Of a DNA stretch of 64,000 nucleotides, positions 1 to 12,228 are shown piece after piece. The notes beneath the pieces were generated by a model. It saw only the letters and a list, made by a program, of their open reading frames with translations. It was not told where the DNA came from and searched no databases. The translations under genes and the position numbers were made by a program. How positions within the stretch are numbered: position 1 is the stretch's first letter; every line of letters starts with the position of its first letter. Source of the DNA: Zingiber officinale (lineage: Eukaryota; Streptophyta; Magnoliopsida; Zingiberales; Zingiberaceae); the NCBI RefSeq assembly GCF_018446385.1, contig NC_056001.1, positions 9,790,672 to 9,854,671 on the forward strand, written 5' to 3'.

Positions 1-205
1 TCATTGTTCTGTTTGACCAAGTCAAGGTTGATGTCAAATTGATCAGAGTCCTGATTGACTTGATCAGAGTCTAGATTATTTTGTGATTTTGAATTTAAAT
101 CATTTAAATCTAGATTATCATGCATCATACTTGGACTAATTTCATACTTATCATCATGCTGATTATTTAAGCTACTATTAGCAGGGGTATTTTGATAAAT
201 ATTAC

Positions 206-2919
206 TGTCACGCCCCAGAGGAGTCCCTGTCCGAGAAAATTTCGGCAGCATCTCCCCTGTATGGTGGACAATCTGAAACTTTTCTACATCTCACAAATAC
301 CTCAGCCACAGGCGGCTGGAATAACAACAGTAAATAAAATCAATCACCACGCAGTTTATATATGTATTCAGCCTCTGGCTGTCACAACCACGCAGTTAAT
401 AAAAATAAACAACATAGTAATACTCTGACTCGAAATCAACCCTACTCAACTACACTCGTAAAGCCCAAATCCGATTTTTCTTACCTCTTCTGCCATCCAG
501 GCAGGCATGTAGTAGAGTAAATCCAAATCATACTAAAAGTCCATCCAACGGAAAGATTCCATACAATATCCATATGTAAGTCCAAAACAAAACTAAAACA
601 AAGTCTGATAGCGAAAAGCTAGAATGAAACAACAACTCAAAAAACCAGCAGAGGAGTAGCACTACGTGCAGTGGGGACTATCGACTGGAACTCCCTCCTG
701 ACAGCATCAACCTGAAAATAACAACAATGGAGGCGGGGTGAGTCCAACACTCAGCAGGTACAATTGATATGCAAAGTAAAGAAATAACACCTAACACTAA
801 TCATGCGTACAGTCTCCTGATATAAGAAAGATATAAATATGCATCTGAAGTAAACAGGAGAGAAACTGTACTAACCAGGACCTGAGTATAAGGACAAACA
901 GTCCGAGTGGTATAGGAATCCTGTATGCATGTCAAACATAGGTATCCAAACAATATGCAGCATATAAATGCAACAACCACAAACACAAACAATAAATGCA
1001 TCATGCATATGATGCCAATGATGCGTCCTGGTCACCCCTGACGCCAGTCGATCATCTCATACAAAAGTGAGGCCGAGTGGGTAGGGCTGTGACAACCGTG
1101 CACTCTGTCGTCACTACTCCTGATGAGTGACCGAGTGGACGGGATGCTGTCGGAGTACACCTATCCTCCTACCCCAAATCATAAATGGGGGAGCGCAATG
1201 CTCTCATCTCCCGGTACTCAAAGACGGGGAGGAATCCCTGCCGGATAACACGTTGTGTCACACTACCCATGAGCGGACCAACGGTGCCTAACAGAGTCCC
1301 TGCTGCAACACACTCTGCCTGAATCGACCACTAACCCATGAGTGGTGGCGTGTGCAGATCCATGTAACTGGCGATGTGCTCAGCAATAATGGAGCGGACT
1401 ATCGCACAGCATGCAATCATGCAAATGATGCATGGCAATAACCATATAAACATCCTGACCTAATCCATATATATAGAAAAGTGCATCATAGGTCAACGAA
1501 TCCAAAACAATCCAAAGGTATACAGAAGGTATAAAACCTAGGTCCTGAACATGGTCAAGCATGGCATATCACTACCCCTATAAGCATGTATAGACAGGTA
1601 AAGTATACATGGGATGTAAAACAAATCAATCAATCAAACATGTACCAAGATTTGGGTAGTGATTAACCGGAATAGATAAGAAACATAATTAATGAAACAT
1701 GTTAATTCCATTACTAAGCATATCAAAGACAACAAAAGTCAAAAGTACCCGCCTCCAATAGAAATGGTCCAGTCCGACAAATCGAGATACTCGTCTCGCG
1801 TCAAGGTCCTGTATATCAAACATAATGTCTAGTTTAGCTATTTCTATCATACCACAATTAGCCAAACTACATTCTAATCCAATTTAATAAATTCTAAATT
1901 GGATCCAACTAATCCATCCAACACAATTAATGAACCCTAATCAACACATTAACCCTTGAGCATAAAACTCAAATCATGATCCATCATCTGAACAAACAAC
2001 TAATTACTCACTACTCAAGCTGCACAGATTAACAGCCTCAATCCTGTAAATGAGTCAATCCTCACTTAATGAACACACTTTGCATCCAAACCTCAACAAA
2101 CTTATAACCAAAAATAAAAAATGTCTTACCCAATTCCTTGTGTCGGCACTGCTGGTGATCGGCACCGGCGACCAAGTGGATCCAAACTAGGCACGGGAGA
2201 GGGCAGATCAAAAGAGACCAGTGAGGGATTGTTCTGCCGTGATGCGCCTGTGCGGAGGTGACCGAGGAAAAGAGGGGAAAAACGGGCGGCACCGTGAACG
2301 AAGGTGAAATCCGACAACAAGGTGGCGATCGATGTCGATGGCTGTGAACCCGGCTGGAGGCTAGGGCTCGGAGTAGCCGACGCTAGGCCTCGACCGTCGA
2401 CTGTGGCGGCGCTGTCGCTCGGCGGAAACAGCGGAGCAATATGGCTAGGGCAGAGGAAAGGGTGGCCGCCACTCTCCGTTCGACGGCGGAGAAGCTAGGG
2501 CGCAGCCTCGGCAGGAGTAAGCTCGGCGGCGCTTGGCGCTGGGAAGGAGGCGAAAGAGCCGACGCTGTCGCGAGGTAAGGGGAGAAGAGTTGGCGACTCG
2601 GGCAGAAGAAAAGAAGAGGAGAAACAAGGAACCGTCGGGGTCGGGGAGGTTAGGGCACGGGAGAAATCGGCGTGAGAGGAGAAGGGAAGAGGGCGCACGG
2701 TTTTCGGCAAGGAAAGGAAAACAAATAAGAAAAAGGGAAAAAAAGAATTAATTAAATAAATCTTTTCCTCACTTAAATGGGTAGCTTAAACAGGCTTTTC
2801 CGGACCCTGTTTTTATCCCCGTCAACTCATCCGTACGAGCTCCGAAAAATTACCGAAAAATTTTCAAAAATTCCGGAAAATTCCCTTATTAATATTCGCC
2901 TATTTTCCGGTATTTTACA
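206..2919 (-). repeat. 3' LTR of the Ty3/gypsy element
   Basis: This 2.7-kb LTR starts TGTCACGCC and ends TTTTACA on the plus strand, so it begins TGTAAAATACC on the coding (minus) strand. It matches 7707-10398 almost base for base apart from one short block near 1.29-1.36 kb. Open frames inside it on both strands recur at the same offsets in the other LTR and do not look like genes. Confidence 0.95.
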
Positions 2920-2930
2920 TTCTCCCCCAC
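2920..2930 (-). other. Polypurine tract of the gypsy element
   Basis: On the minus strand this reads GTGGGGGAGAA directly before the LTR start TGTAAAATACC. It resembles the plus-strand primer tract typical of Tekay/Del chromoviruses and fixes the orientation of the element. Confidence 0.85.
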
Positions 2931-3108
2931 TAATAAAAATTTGGTCCCCAAATTTCGTTATCTACCATCAGCAAGTACTAACAACAAATAGAAAGTATGA
3001 ATGCTGAACGGTAAATTAAATCACATACCTCAAGTGAAAAGATGGGGATATCGAGCTCGGATAGTATCCTCGAGCTCCCCAAGTAGCCTCCTCGTCCGAA
3101 TGATGCTG

Positions 3109-3408
3109 TCATCCGACTTTAACCAGCCGGACAATCTTGTTCCTCAACTGACGCTCTTTCCGGTCCAAAATCCGTACCGAAATCTCCTCATAAGTGGCGT
3201 CAGGCTGAACTGGAACTAAGACATCTGTCAGCACATGTGTCGGGTCAGGTACGTATCTACTCAGCATAGATACGTGGAATACATCGTGCACGCCTACCAA
3301 GGACGGCGATAGTGCCAACCAGTAAGCTACTGCTCCAATCCTTTCCGAGATCTGGAAAGATCCAATGTACCGCGGAGCTGACTTACCTCTGAGGTCAAAT
3401 CTCTTCAC
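3109..3408 (-). pseudogene. Ty3/gypsy integrase C-terminal fossil
   Basis: A 99-residue open stretch on the minus strand matches the C-terminal end of chromovirus integrases. It contains KRFDLRGKSAPRYIGSFQI, then GVHDVFHVSMLSRYVPDP, then the basic tail around ILDRKERQLRNK. It lies about 180 bp from the 3' LTR, as expected for the end of pol. It is a fossil fragment of the surrounding retroelement and not a host gene. Confidence 0.85.
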
Positions 3409-3962
3409 CCCTTACGTGGGCGAAACTCGCAGAAATATATAGCCGCAAATAGAGAACTCAAGGTGTCTCCGACTCGGTCAGCATAACTCTTCTGGCAGTC
3501 TTATGCTTTTGACATCCTCCGTCTGATAATACGGACCAACTCGCACGCTGAGCCCCATGAGGTCCCAACAACTGGTCTCTCGGTTCTCGTCCCGATCGAC
3601 GATCGAGCAACTATGGTAACGAGAATACCCTGCTCTGTCTGCCTCCTCAATGTCTAACTCGGAGAAATCCTGAATCAATTCATGACCACAACTCGGTGGC
3701 AAGCTAAAGTCCTCTAGACCTCTAGCTAAGTGCATCGGTAACCACATTAGCTTTTCCTGTGATAGCTAATGGTACAACATAATACTTCAGAACTCCATCT
3801 ATCTCCTCGAAGATTAAGTTCCTTCCGAGTGAACAGATATTTGAGACTCATGGTCGGTGAGAATCTCAATGTAATATCATACAGGCACTGCCCCAAATCT
3901 TCAGGCAAAAATAACAACGACCTACTCCGGATCATGAACCGAGTATTTTCTTCTCGTGCCCC

Positions 3963-4283
3963 TCAACTATCGAGAAGCATATAAGAATACTCTACCGTGC
4001 TGCACCAGAACAGCACCCATACCCTGTAGAGACGCGTCGGTGTAGAGGACAAATTTGTCCTCGGTAAAAACCAAAAATCAAAGCCGACACTAGTCTCCGC
4101 TTCAGCTCCTAGAAGCTGGTCTTGCAATCCTCGGTCCAAGTAAACTTCACGTCTTTCATGGTCACGCGTGAAAGTAGCATAGCTATGCGGAAGAAACCCT
4201 CGACGAAAGGTCTGTAATATCCTGCGAGTCACAAAAGACTGCGGATCTCCTACACTGATTTCGGCTGCTCCCAACGGTAACAA
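3963..4283 (-). pseudogene. Decayed gypsy RNase H/RT fragment
   Basis: Short stretches on the minus strand, including frames overlapping this span, recall the RNase H start of Ty3/gypsy pol (Asp-containing 'YTDAS-LQG' type sequence around 4000-4060). The match is weak and broken in several places. Its position upstream of the integrase fragment in the coding direction fits pol order. Confidence 0.5.
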
Positions 4284-4689
4284 CCTCTATCTCCTGTGGA
4301 ACCACGGTACACTCCTACTGGTGACCGTGTGTCCCAAACATCATAACAAAAGACAATCCAAACCAGCACTACTTATAATTACATATAGATGTTCTCCTCG
4401 AATCATCTCTAGATCTATGCAAAGGTAGTGTACGTGACTCACCTCGGATCCGTAATAGATCACAACATCGTCCACAAAGATAATGGACACCTATCCAAAC
4501 ATCCTCGACATACCAGGATCATCGAGTCCCTGAAAACATCTAAGGCACTGTAAGCCTATATGGCAAAAACCAATACACATAATGTCCGTATCACAGACAT
4601 TCCTATCCATAAGATCTCCAATAATAAATCAAAAAAAAAAAAAAATCTGATCATCAATAACATAAATCACCAAAGAATAAATCCTCCAG

Positions 4690-4880
4690 GGTGAGAGCAA
4701 CGCTCCATCACAGGAAACACCACATATGTGGGAGCAACGCTCTACCACAAGAAATCCTCAATATGTGGGAGCAACACTCCACCACAAATAATCTGAAATA
4801 TGTATCTGCAATAAATATAGGAGCAATGCTCCGCTACCAGCAATCCGTGATATGTGGGAGCAACGCTCCACCACAAAACA
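4690..4880. repeat. Short tandem repeat in the gypsy internal region
   Basis: About four imperfect units share the core TGGGAGCAACGCTCCACCAC and are separated by AATAT/CATATG-type linkers of uneven length. Each core holds a small dyad, GGAGCAACGCTCC. Confidence 0.75.
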
Positions 4881-7500
4881 ATACCTAAGTACCCCAAGGC
4901 ACCTAACTATCCAGCTAGAGACTGTACAAGATCTCTCTACCACAATTCGTTGTGGTTAGCCTAGGATATAACAACCTAGTAACTAATCAAATCCATCATC
5001 AACTCTATCAGCATCCTAGTAGGTCATCCACTGATAGGAAAATTAGTTGATGGGTTAATCCAACAAACGACATAATGCAGTCACTCCACATTCTGCATTC
5101 AGTATAAGTAAAATCATCATACTGCTACCAATGTATACACCTAGCACACATGCTCACACAACATATGTATGATCAACAAAATCCTCCAATTATTATACAC
5201 CAAACATACTCACAACTCAGGTATATTTAAGATGATACATCCAACAATACATACCGAACACGTGTGCAAAATCAACATAGGTAAAATCAACAATACACCT
5301 CAAACAGCACTCACATAACATATCGTATAACCGACATATGCTTCCAATAAAACATACTAAACTCAGGTGCACTCACAAATCAAACATAATCAAAAAGTTA
5401 CCTCAGATACCACACCAAACACATATGTACATATCACAACTCAGATTAAATCGACAAAATGCCTCCATCAAAACACCACCGATGTACTTATACTACATCT
5501 CGGATTTAATCAACAAGATATCTTCAATAATACCTCCAGATACATACACCCAACTACATATCTATGATCCACAAGGAACCTTCAAACCATATCAGAACAT
5601 GGATACATATACTACTTGCAAATGGACAGTCTACCACAGGACTCCTACAACCCAAAACAATCATGATATATATGCAAAATCAGCATACCAGCTCAATTAA
5701 AGAGACCAACCTTATGCTACCAACACTCATGGGTTACCGATATATCTAAACAAAATTCATGCATATGTATCAAGCATGAATACCTCAATCAAAAGCAACC
5801 CAAAATAAAACAGCCTAATCATCCAGTAACAACCCTGCTATAGGTTCAAAGGAACTAGTATCGAACAAGAAAGATATACACACCATGGTATAACATTGCA
5901 AGTCAATGTCATACACTGCGAAGACTATATCTAATGGGGAAAATTTTATCATCATAAATCCAAATGTACTCTTCCAGTATACACTAGTAACGATTGAATC
6001 CCATAAGTGTTAAGCAATTAGCTCTACTCTTCCTTACATCAGCGGGGTCACATATCTCAATGCACCCTCCAAGTTATCCCACCAGGTATATACAATCCAC
6101 GGTCAAAATCTTCATGGAATAAGATACATCGATCCTTTATAACCTATCCAAGCCGATAATGATATATGGCTAAATTAGTCATTTTCACGTCAGTACAAAA
6201 CATGTACTCAAATGTGCTCTAGATACATAACTAAGCACAAATAATCTAAAGGTTCGAACCTCTAAAAATAGAATATGACAATCCTTTACTGATCAACCAA
6301 CAAAACTAAATCATTCATCTACTAACTAATCAAGAATACCTTAATCCTCCACAAACAACTAAGGTATATCCAACCACATAATATCATAGGTATAAATGTG
6401 TACGACCCAAAAGAAAAAGTCAGAATTTAAGAACATCAAGACACTCTCATCTTCATCCTCAAAAACATCAGCCCACACTATATCAGATGAATAAATCTCC
6501 ACTCCCCATGAGGGCAAGTTAGCATTCAAAATATCAATCATTATTTTTTCCACATAGTCCCATATCAGAGGAAGTATATATCATTTTTTTTTTCATCCTG
6601 TTAACTATCCATAACCAACCAGATTTATTAAAATTTCATAGGTACATTCAACCGTAAAACTCTCCAACACCCAATTTATAATCTGATCACCAACCATAAT
6701 CATCAAACTTGTGAATATTATAAATGACACTCACTATGTCACCATCAATGACAACCCAAATATAAATCATCAAAATAGTTATCCACTAATAGATCATCAA
6801 AACAAATATCTAATAATGGATCATCAAACAACCACATAACATTTACTCTCATAAATCATTAAAAATCAACACATCACAATATCTGATCTTCCAATATCCC
6901 TCAACCTCAAATCATTCTCAACAATGATCAAACATGATAACTCTCAAATGCCCAATTTTCATCGTATCGGATACCCTATTATCCAAAAGATACGAGTATA
7001 AAAAAACTCTACTGGCTAAGTCCACAAGAATATATAGGTATCATCCATTACCCAGCTAACAATAGCAGAGGCTGATATGTGCCTCCATCTCCTAGTAGTA
7101 GTAACAGAAGCTAAAACTACTGATGGTATGATATGAAAAATCATCAGAGACTATAATCCTTGATCTCTATGAGGGTCGACCCAGATCAGTGGCTAACCCA
7201 TCACATGTAATATGGCTACAACAACCAGACAGGTACTAAAGATAAAGTGCTAATACATGTCATAACTATCATCAAATAAACATCATACCTATTTGCTGTC
7301 TGGAGATGTTCCGTCGCTGTCATGTCCCCAACCTTTGACCTCAAACTCCAAACGAGAAACATCGCCGGAAATCCAAATAAATCCGAAATGGAAATCCGAA
7401 ACATAACCATATCGAAAATCCGAAAATGCCCAGTTTGACTCGCAAACCTGGCTAACCCAAATATCCAGAATACTAACAACAAGTATCCGATAAATCTCCA
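4881..7500. other. Gypsy internal region with no recognised coding
   Basis: This is AT-rich internal sequence of the gypsy element between the pol fragments and the primer binding sites. I see no gag, zinc knuckle or protease motif on either strand. The short frames present look random. Confidence 0.6.
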
Positions 7501-7528
7501 AAACACCAAAAGCAGGTATCCTTAACCT

Positions 7529-7700
7529 GCTTTGATACCAATAAATTGGTATCAGATAAATCCCGAAAATCCAAAATACAAAAATCCAACAAGTATCGCC
7601 AAACTTGGCGCTCTGATACCAAGTAAATAAATTGGTATCAGGTTATCCCAAACATCAAAAATACGAAAACAAAAGATCGTATACCTGTGCTCTGATACCA
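7529..7700 (-). repeat. Three primer-binding-site-like repeats beside the 5' LTR
   Basis: The plus strand reads GCTTTGATACCA at 7529-7540, GCTCTGATACCA at 7610-7621 and GCTCTGATACCA at 7689-7700. On the minus strand the last two give TGGTATCAGAGC, the usual site complementary to initiator tRNA-Met. The copy at 7689-7700 is next to the LTR and should be the working site. The others repeat it at about 80-bp steps with partly similar flanks. Confidence 0.8.
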
Positions 7701-7706
7701 CTAAAT

Positions 7707-10398
7707 TGTCACGCCCCAGAGGAGTCCCTGTCCGAGAAAATTTCGCGTATGGTGGACAATCTGAAACTTTTCTACATCTCACAAATACCTCAGCCACAGG
7801 CGGCTGGAATAACAACAGTAAATAAAATCAATCACCACGCAGTTTATATATGTATTCAGCCTCTGACTGTCACAACCACGCAGTTAATAAAAATAAACAA
7901 CATAGTAATACTCTGACTCGAAATCAACCCTACTCAACTACACTCGTAAAGCCCAAATCCGATTTTTCTTACCTCTTCTGCCATCCAGGCAGGCATATAG
8001 TAGAGTAAATCCAAATCATACTAAAAGTCCATCCAACGGAAAGATTCCATACAATATCCATATGTAAGTCCAAAACAAAACTAAAACAAAGTCTGATAGC
8101 GAAAAGCTAGAATGAAACAACAACTCAAAAACCAGCAGCGGAGTAGCACTACGTGCAGTGGGGACTAGCGACTGGAACTCCCTCCTGACAGCATCAACCT
8201 GAAAATAACAACAATGGAGGCGGGGTGAGTCCAACACTCAGCAGGTACAATTGATATGCAAAGTAAAGAAATAACACCTAACACTAATCATGCGTACAGT
8301 CTCCTGATATAAGAAAGATATAAATATGCATCTGAAGTAAACAGGAGAGAAACTGTACTAACCAGGACCTGAGTATAAGGACAAACAGTCCGAGTGGTAT
8401 AGGAATCCTGTATGCATGTCAAACATAGGTATCCAAACAATATGCAGCATATAAATGCAACAACCACAAACACAAACAATAAATGCATCATGCATATGAT
8501 GCCAATGATGCGTCCTGGTCACCCCTGACGCCAGTCGATCATCTCATACAAAAGTGAGGCCGAGTGGGTAGGGCTGTGACAACCGTGCACTCTGTCGTCA
8601 CTACTCCTGATGAGTGACCGAGTGGACGGGATGCTGTCGGAGTACACCTATCCTCCTACCCCAAATCATAGATGGGGGAGCACAATGCTCTCAACTCCCG
8701 GTACACGATGACGGGGAGGAATCCCTGCCGGATAACACGTTGTGTCACACTACCCATGAGCGGACCAACGGGGCCTATGTAAAGTACCGGAACAAATGAT
8801 CACTAATGATGAGGGCGTTGTGCAGATCCATGTAACTGGCGATGTGCTCAGCAATAATGGAGCGGACTATCGCACAGCATGCAATCATGCAAATGATGCA
8901 TGGCAATAACCATATAAACATCCTGACCTAATCCATATATATAGAAAAGTGCATCATAGGTCAACGAATCCAAAACAATCCAAAGGTATACAGAAGGTAT
9001 AAAACCTAGGTCCTGAACATGGTCAAGCATGGCATATCACTACCCCCTATAAGCATGTATAGACAGGTAAAGTATACATGGGATGTAAAACAAATCAATC
9101 AATCAAACATGTACCAAGATTTGGGTAGTGATTAACCGGAATAGATAAGAAACATAATTAATGAAACATGTTAATTCCATTACTAAGCATATCAAAGACA
9201 ACAAAAGTCAAAAGTACCCGCCTCCAATAGAAATGGTCCAGTCCGACAAATCGAGATACTCGTCTCGCGTCAAGGTCCTGTATATCAAACATAATGTCTA
9301 GTTTAGCTATTTCTATCATACCACAATTAGCCAAACTACATTTTAATCCAATTTAAGAAATTCTAAATTGGATCCAACTAATCCATCCAACACAATTAAT
9401 GAACCCTAATCAACACATTAACCCTTGAGCATAAAACTCAAATCATGATCCATCATCTGAACAAACAACTAATTACTCACTACTCAAGCTGCACAGATTA
9501 ACAGCCTCAATCCTGTAAATGAGTCAATCCTCACTTAATGAACACACTTTGCATCCAAACCTCAACAAACTTATAACCAAAAATAAAAAATGTCTTACCC
9601 AATTCCTTGTGTCGGCACTGCTGGTGATCGGCACCGGCGACCAAGTGGATCCAAACTAGGCACGGGAGAGGGCAGATCAAAAGAGACCAGTGAGGGATTG
9701 TTCTGCCGTGATGCGCCTGTGCGGAGGTGACCGAGGAAAAGAGGGGAAAAACGGGCGGCACCGTGAACGAAGGTGAAATCCGACAACAAGGTGGCGATCG
9801 ATGTCGATGGCTGTGAACCCGGCTGGAGGCTAGGGCTCGGAGTAGCCGACGCTAGGCCTCGACCGTCGACTGTGGCGGCGCTGTCGCTCGGCAGAAACAG
9901 CGGAGCAATATGGCTAGGGCAGAGGAAAGGGTGGCCGCCACTCTCCGTTCGACGGCGACAGACGGCGGAGAAGCTAGGGCGCAGCCTCGGCAGGAGTAAG
10001 CTCGGCGGCGCTTGGCGCTGGGAAGGAGGCGAAAGAGCCGACGCTGTCGCGAGGTAAGGGGAGAAGAGTTGGCGACTCGGGCAGAAGAAAAGAAGAGGAG
10101 AAACAAGGAACCGTCGGGGTCGGGGAGGTTAGGGCACGGGAGAAATCGGCGTGAGAGGAGAAGGGAAGAGGGCGCACGGTTTTCGGCAAGGAAAAGAAAA
10201 CAAATAAGAAAAAGGGGAAAAAAGAATTAATTAAATAAATCTTTTCCTCACTTAAATGGGTAGCTTAAACAGGCTTTTCCGGACCCTGTTTTTATCCCCG
10301 TCAACTCATCCGTACGAGCTCCGAAAAATTCCCGAAAAATTTTCAAAAATTTTGGAAAATTCCCTTATTAATATTCGCCTATTTTCCGGTATTTTACA
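7707..10398 (-). repeat. 5' LTR of the Ty3/gypsy element
   Basis: This is the partner of the LTR at 206-2919. It is followed on the plus strand by the target duplication ATTAC at 10399-10403. On the minus strand the primer binding site begins a few bases beyond it, at 7700. Confidence 0.95.
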
Positions 10399-10403
10399 AT
10401 TAC

Positions 10404-10767
10404 TAACCTTGAGTGCAACCCCTAATTCAGTAGGCTTCTCCATTGGATTTGACTCGAGTCTATATTTGATTTTAACTTGATCTTTTACCTTCATCGGCGT
10501 CTCGTGAAGTTTGATCAACTGGATCCACAGCTCATATGCATTCTTGTACTTTTCTAATCTGCATAAAATATTGTTAGGTAAAACATTACAAATAATGTTA
10601 CTTACCTTTTTGTTCAGTTCCGAGTTTTGAGAAGGTTTCCTCAAAATTAGCATATAATCGATGTCTACGCTTCCTAAGAAGCATTCCATTAATCGCTTCC
10701 AGTAGTTGAAGTCTTCATGATCGTAGGGTGGTGGTTCGCAGGGGTTTCGTCCTTCTAGAAGAGTCAT
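10404..10767 (-). pseudogene. Copia gag N-terminal fragment
   Basis: On the minus strand from a Met at 10767, the frame encodes a copia-type gag start: GRNPCEPPPYDHEDFNYWK, later ELWIQLIKLHETP and KYRLESNPMEKPTELGVALK. This pattern (proline-rich start, 'YD..DFNYWK', then 'ELW..L...HE') belongs to the UBN2/retrotran_gag family. The later gypsy insertion interrupts it at 10398. It belongs to the minus-strand copia element and is not a host gene. Confidence 0.8.
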
Positions 10768-11130
10768 AATTTCTTGCACACAGAGAAACAAACAAAAGAT
10801 CCCAAGACTTGGTCTTGGATTAGCAGTACAAAAAAAATAATATTTCACTATTTTCGAAAAAACTAATAAAATATTATTAAAATATTAATAAAAAAATATT
10901 ATTTCAAATTTTTGAAAATGTAATATCTTGTCAATACTAAGCAATGGTGAAGAGATGACGATGTATTTTTCAAAAATAGTTTTGGAGGGAAAAAAATGAA
11001 AGGTACCTGCTATTGGTGGTTACCTTTTATCTTGTCACCTTTTATTTTAAAGACAAACGATATCTAATTTTTCTTTCAAAAAGTCCCCCCTTTGCCTGAT
11101 TGGTGGTTGCACCAAATCAGAGCGGTACCT
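10768..11130 (-). other. Copia leader between primer site and gag
   Basis: This is the untranslated leader of the minus-strand copia element, between its primer binding site and gag. It is AT-rich and shows no coding signal. Confidence 0.6.
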
Positions 11131-11142
11131 GCTCTGATACCA
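11131..11142 (-). other. Copia primer binding site (tRNA-iMet type)
   Basis: The minus strand reads TGGTATCAGAGC two bases after the LTR end CGGTCCTACA. This is complementary to the 3' end of plant initiator tRNA-Met, the usual primer for copia elements. Confidence 0.85.
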
Positions 11143-11144
11143 CT

Positions 11145-12228
11145 TGTAGGACCGTTAGATTCGATAGAGGGGGGGTGAATATCGATTCGAAAAGTCGAGT
11201 AAAAATACGCAGCGGAAAAGTAAATGAACACAGTTGTTTTTACTTCGTTCGGAGCCTGTGACGACTCCTACTCGAAGGCCCGTGGTCCTTGACCACTTTC
11301 GTTGGGCAATCACTAACAATTCGAATATAATTACAAAATGAATACAGGAAATGCTAGTGAAACAAAGTAATACCGACAAGAAAATTATTAAAAACCGAAG
11401 GAGCACTTTGTCGAAGCTTTGTTGGCGTCGCAGTAGAGCAGCAGGACCAGCAGTAGAAGAGTTCTCAGATTGATGATTGATTATCTGAAGCTCCTGCCTG
11501 GGGCTTCTTTTATATGTTGCTCCGGGCGCCTGGATTCCTTCCGGGCGCCTGGAATGTGACGTAGCTGCTCAAACCGTGATGCTCCACGTGGCGACGACTT
11601 GGCTGGATATAATTTGCCTTCCGGGCGCCCGGATCCCCTCCGGGCGCCCGGACCACCTTGTTCCAGAAAACTCCCTTTTCCTGCAAAACAAAGTTAGTCC
11701 GAGGCAATATATATCCTGCAAGATAGATTGTTAGCACATTTTATAATAGTATGAATTAGCACAAATAGTATGACTTAGATTCCGTCTTTCCGAGACCGGA
11801 ATCTAGTCACGATCTCGACTTAGATATCCGAAATGGATCTAAGCCAGATCGACGCCTAATGTTCCCTTCCCGGGAACGCGTCCTCGCAGTCACTCCCCTC
11901 CAGTGACTTACCTTACTTACCTGCCAGACGTCCGGTCAGCCCGTCGACCCGTCTGGACTTCTCGCCAAGCGTTCGGTCATCCCGTCGACCCGCTTGGACT
12001 TCTCGCCAAGCGTCCGGTCAGCCCGTCGACCCGCTTGGACTTCTCGCCAGCTATCCGGTCAGCCCGTCGACCTAGCTGGACTTCGTGCCAGACATCCGGT
12101 CAGCCCGTCGACCTGTCTGGACTTCTCCTGCACACTCGATCAAAGTGTCAGACAACAACAAAACTAACTTAACCTATTTGTCATTTATCAAAACCTAGGT
12201 TAGACCGTTAGTGCTACCCGCACCAACA
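11145..12228 (-). repeat. 5' LTR of the minus-strand copia element
   Basis: On the minus strand this 1084-bp LTR runs from TGTTGGTGCGGG to CGGTCCTACA, with short inverted ends TGT/ACA. It holds a TATA-like ATATAAAAG near 11508-11516, four CCGGGCGCC(T/C)GGA dyads at 11522-11652 and a five-unit 41-bp hairpin array at 11924-12120. The partner LTR lies outside the window, so age cannot be measured. Confidence 0.85.
11924..12128. repeat. 41-bp tandem repeat of covarying hairpins
   Basis: Five units start at 11924, 11965, 12006, 12047 and 12088, an exact 41-bp step. Each has a 7-nt left arm, a 19-nt centre close to TCCGGTCAGCCCGTCGACC and a 7-nt right arm that is the exact reverse complement of the left. 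The arms are CCAGACG/CGTCTGG, CCAAGCG/CGCTTGG (twice), CCAGCTA/TAGCTGG and CCAGACA/TGTCTGG. The centre holds an inner GGTC/GACC pair. Confidence 0.95.

Larger units (their letters stand above)
206..10398 (-). mobile_element. Ty3/gypsy LTR retrotransposon with long LTRs, full-length structure
   Basis: Two about 2.7-kb direct repeats (206-2919 and 7707-10398) bound this element, and the 5-bp target duplication ATTAC flanks it at 201-205 and 10399-10403. Read on the minus strand, the primer binding site adjoins the LTR at 7707 and the polypurine tract adjoins the LTR at 2919. LTR length, the GTGGGGGAGAA tract and the integrase C-terminus fit the Tekay/Del group of chromoviruses. Only decayed RNase H and integrase ends are recognisable and no gag was found. 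It is therefore whole in outline but broken in coding, with several breaks, or it is a non-autonomous derivative. The LTRs are nearly identical, so the insertion is young. Confidence 0.93.
1..12228 (-). mobile_element. Ty1/copia retrotransposon, minus strand, clipped at left edge
   Basis: The right part of a copia element read on the minus strand is visible: a 5' LTR at 11145-12228, a tRNA-iMet-type primer binding site at 11131-11142, a leader and the start of gag at 10404-10767. Gag-like low-complexity coding sequence, rich in Asn and Asp, resumes at 1-205. Between these lies a later Ty3/gypsy insertion (206-10398). The rest of the element and its other LTR lie left of the window. It sits inside the RT region of an older plus-strand copia element. 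LTR size and gag type suggest a SIRE-like lineage, which is inference. Wholeness cannot be judged from this window. Confidence 0.8.

Noticed and set aside
1115-1145. CTGATGAG followed by GACCGAG in the gypsy LTR, resembling a hammerhead ribozyme core (and its copy at about 8610)
   Set aside because: The second conserved block (GAAA) and a matching third stem with a cleavage site are missing, so it is a chance match.
2062-2751. Several overlapping frames in the LTR, repeated at 9531-10230
   Set aside because: They are identical in both LTR copies, Arg/Ser/Pro-rich from GC-rich U3/R-type sequence and open on both strands. They are not genes.
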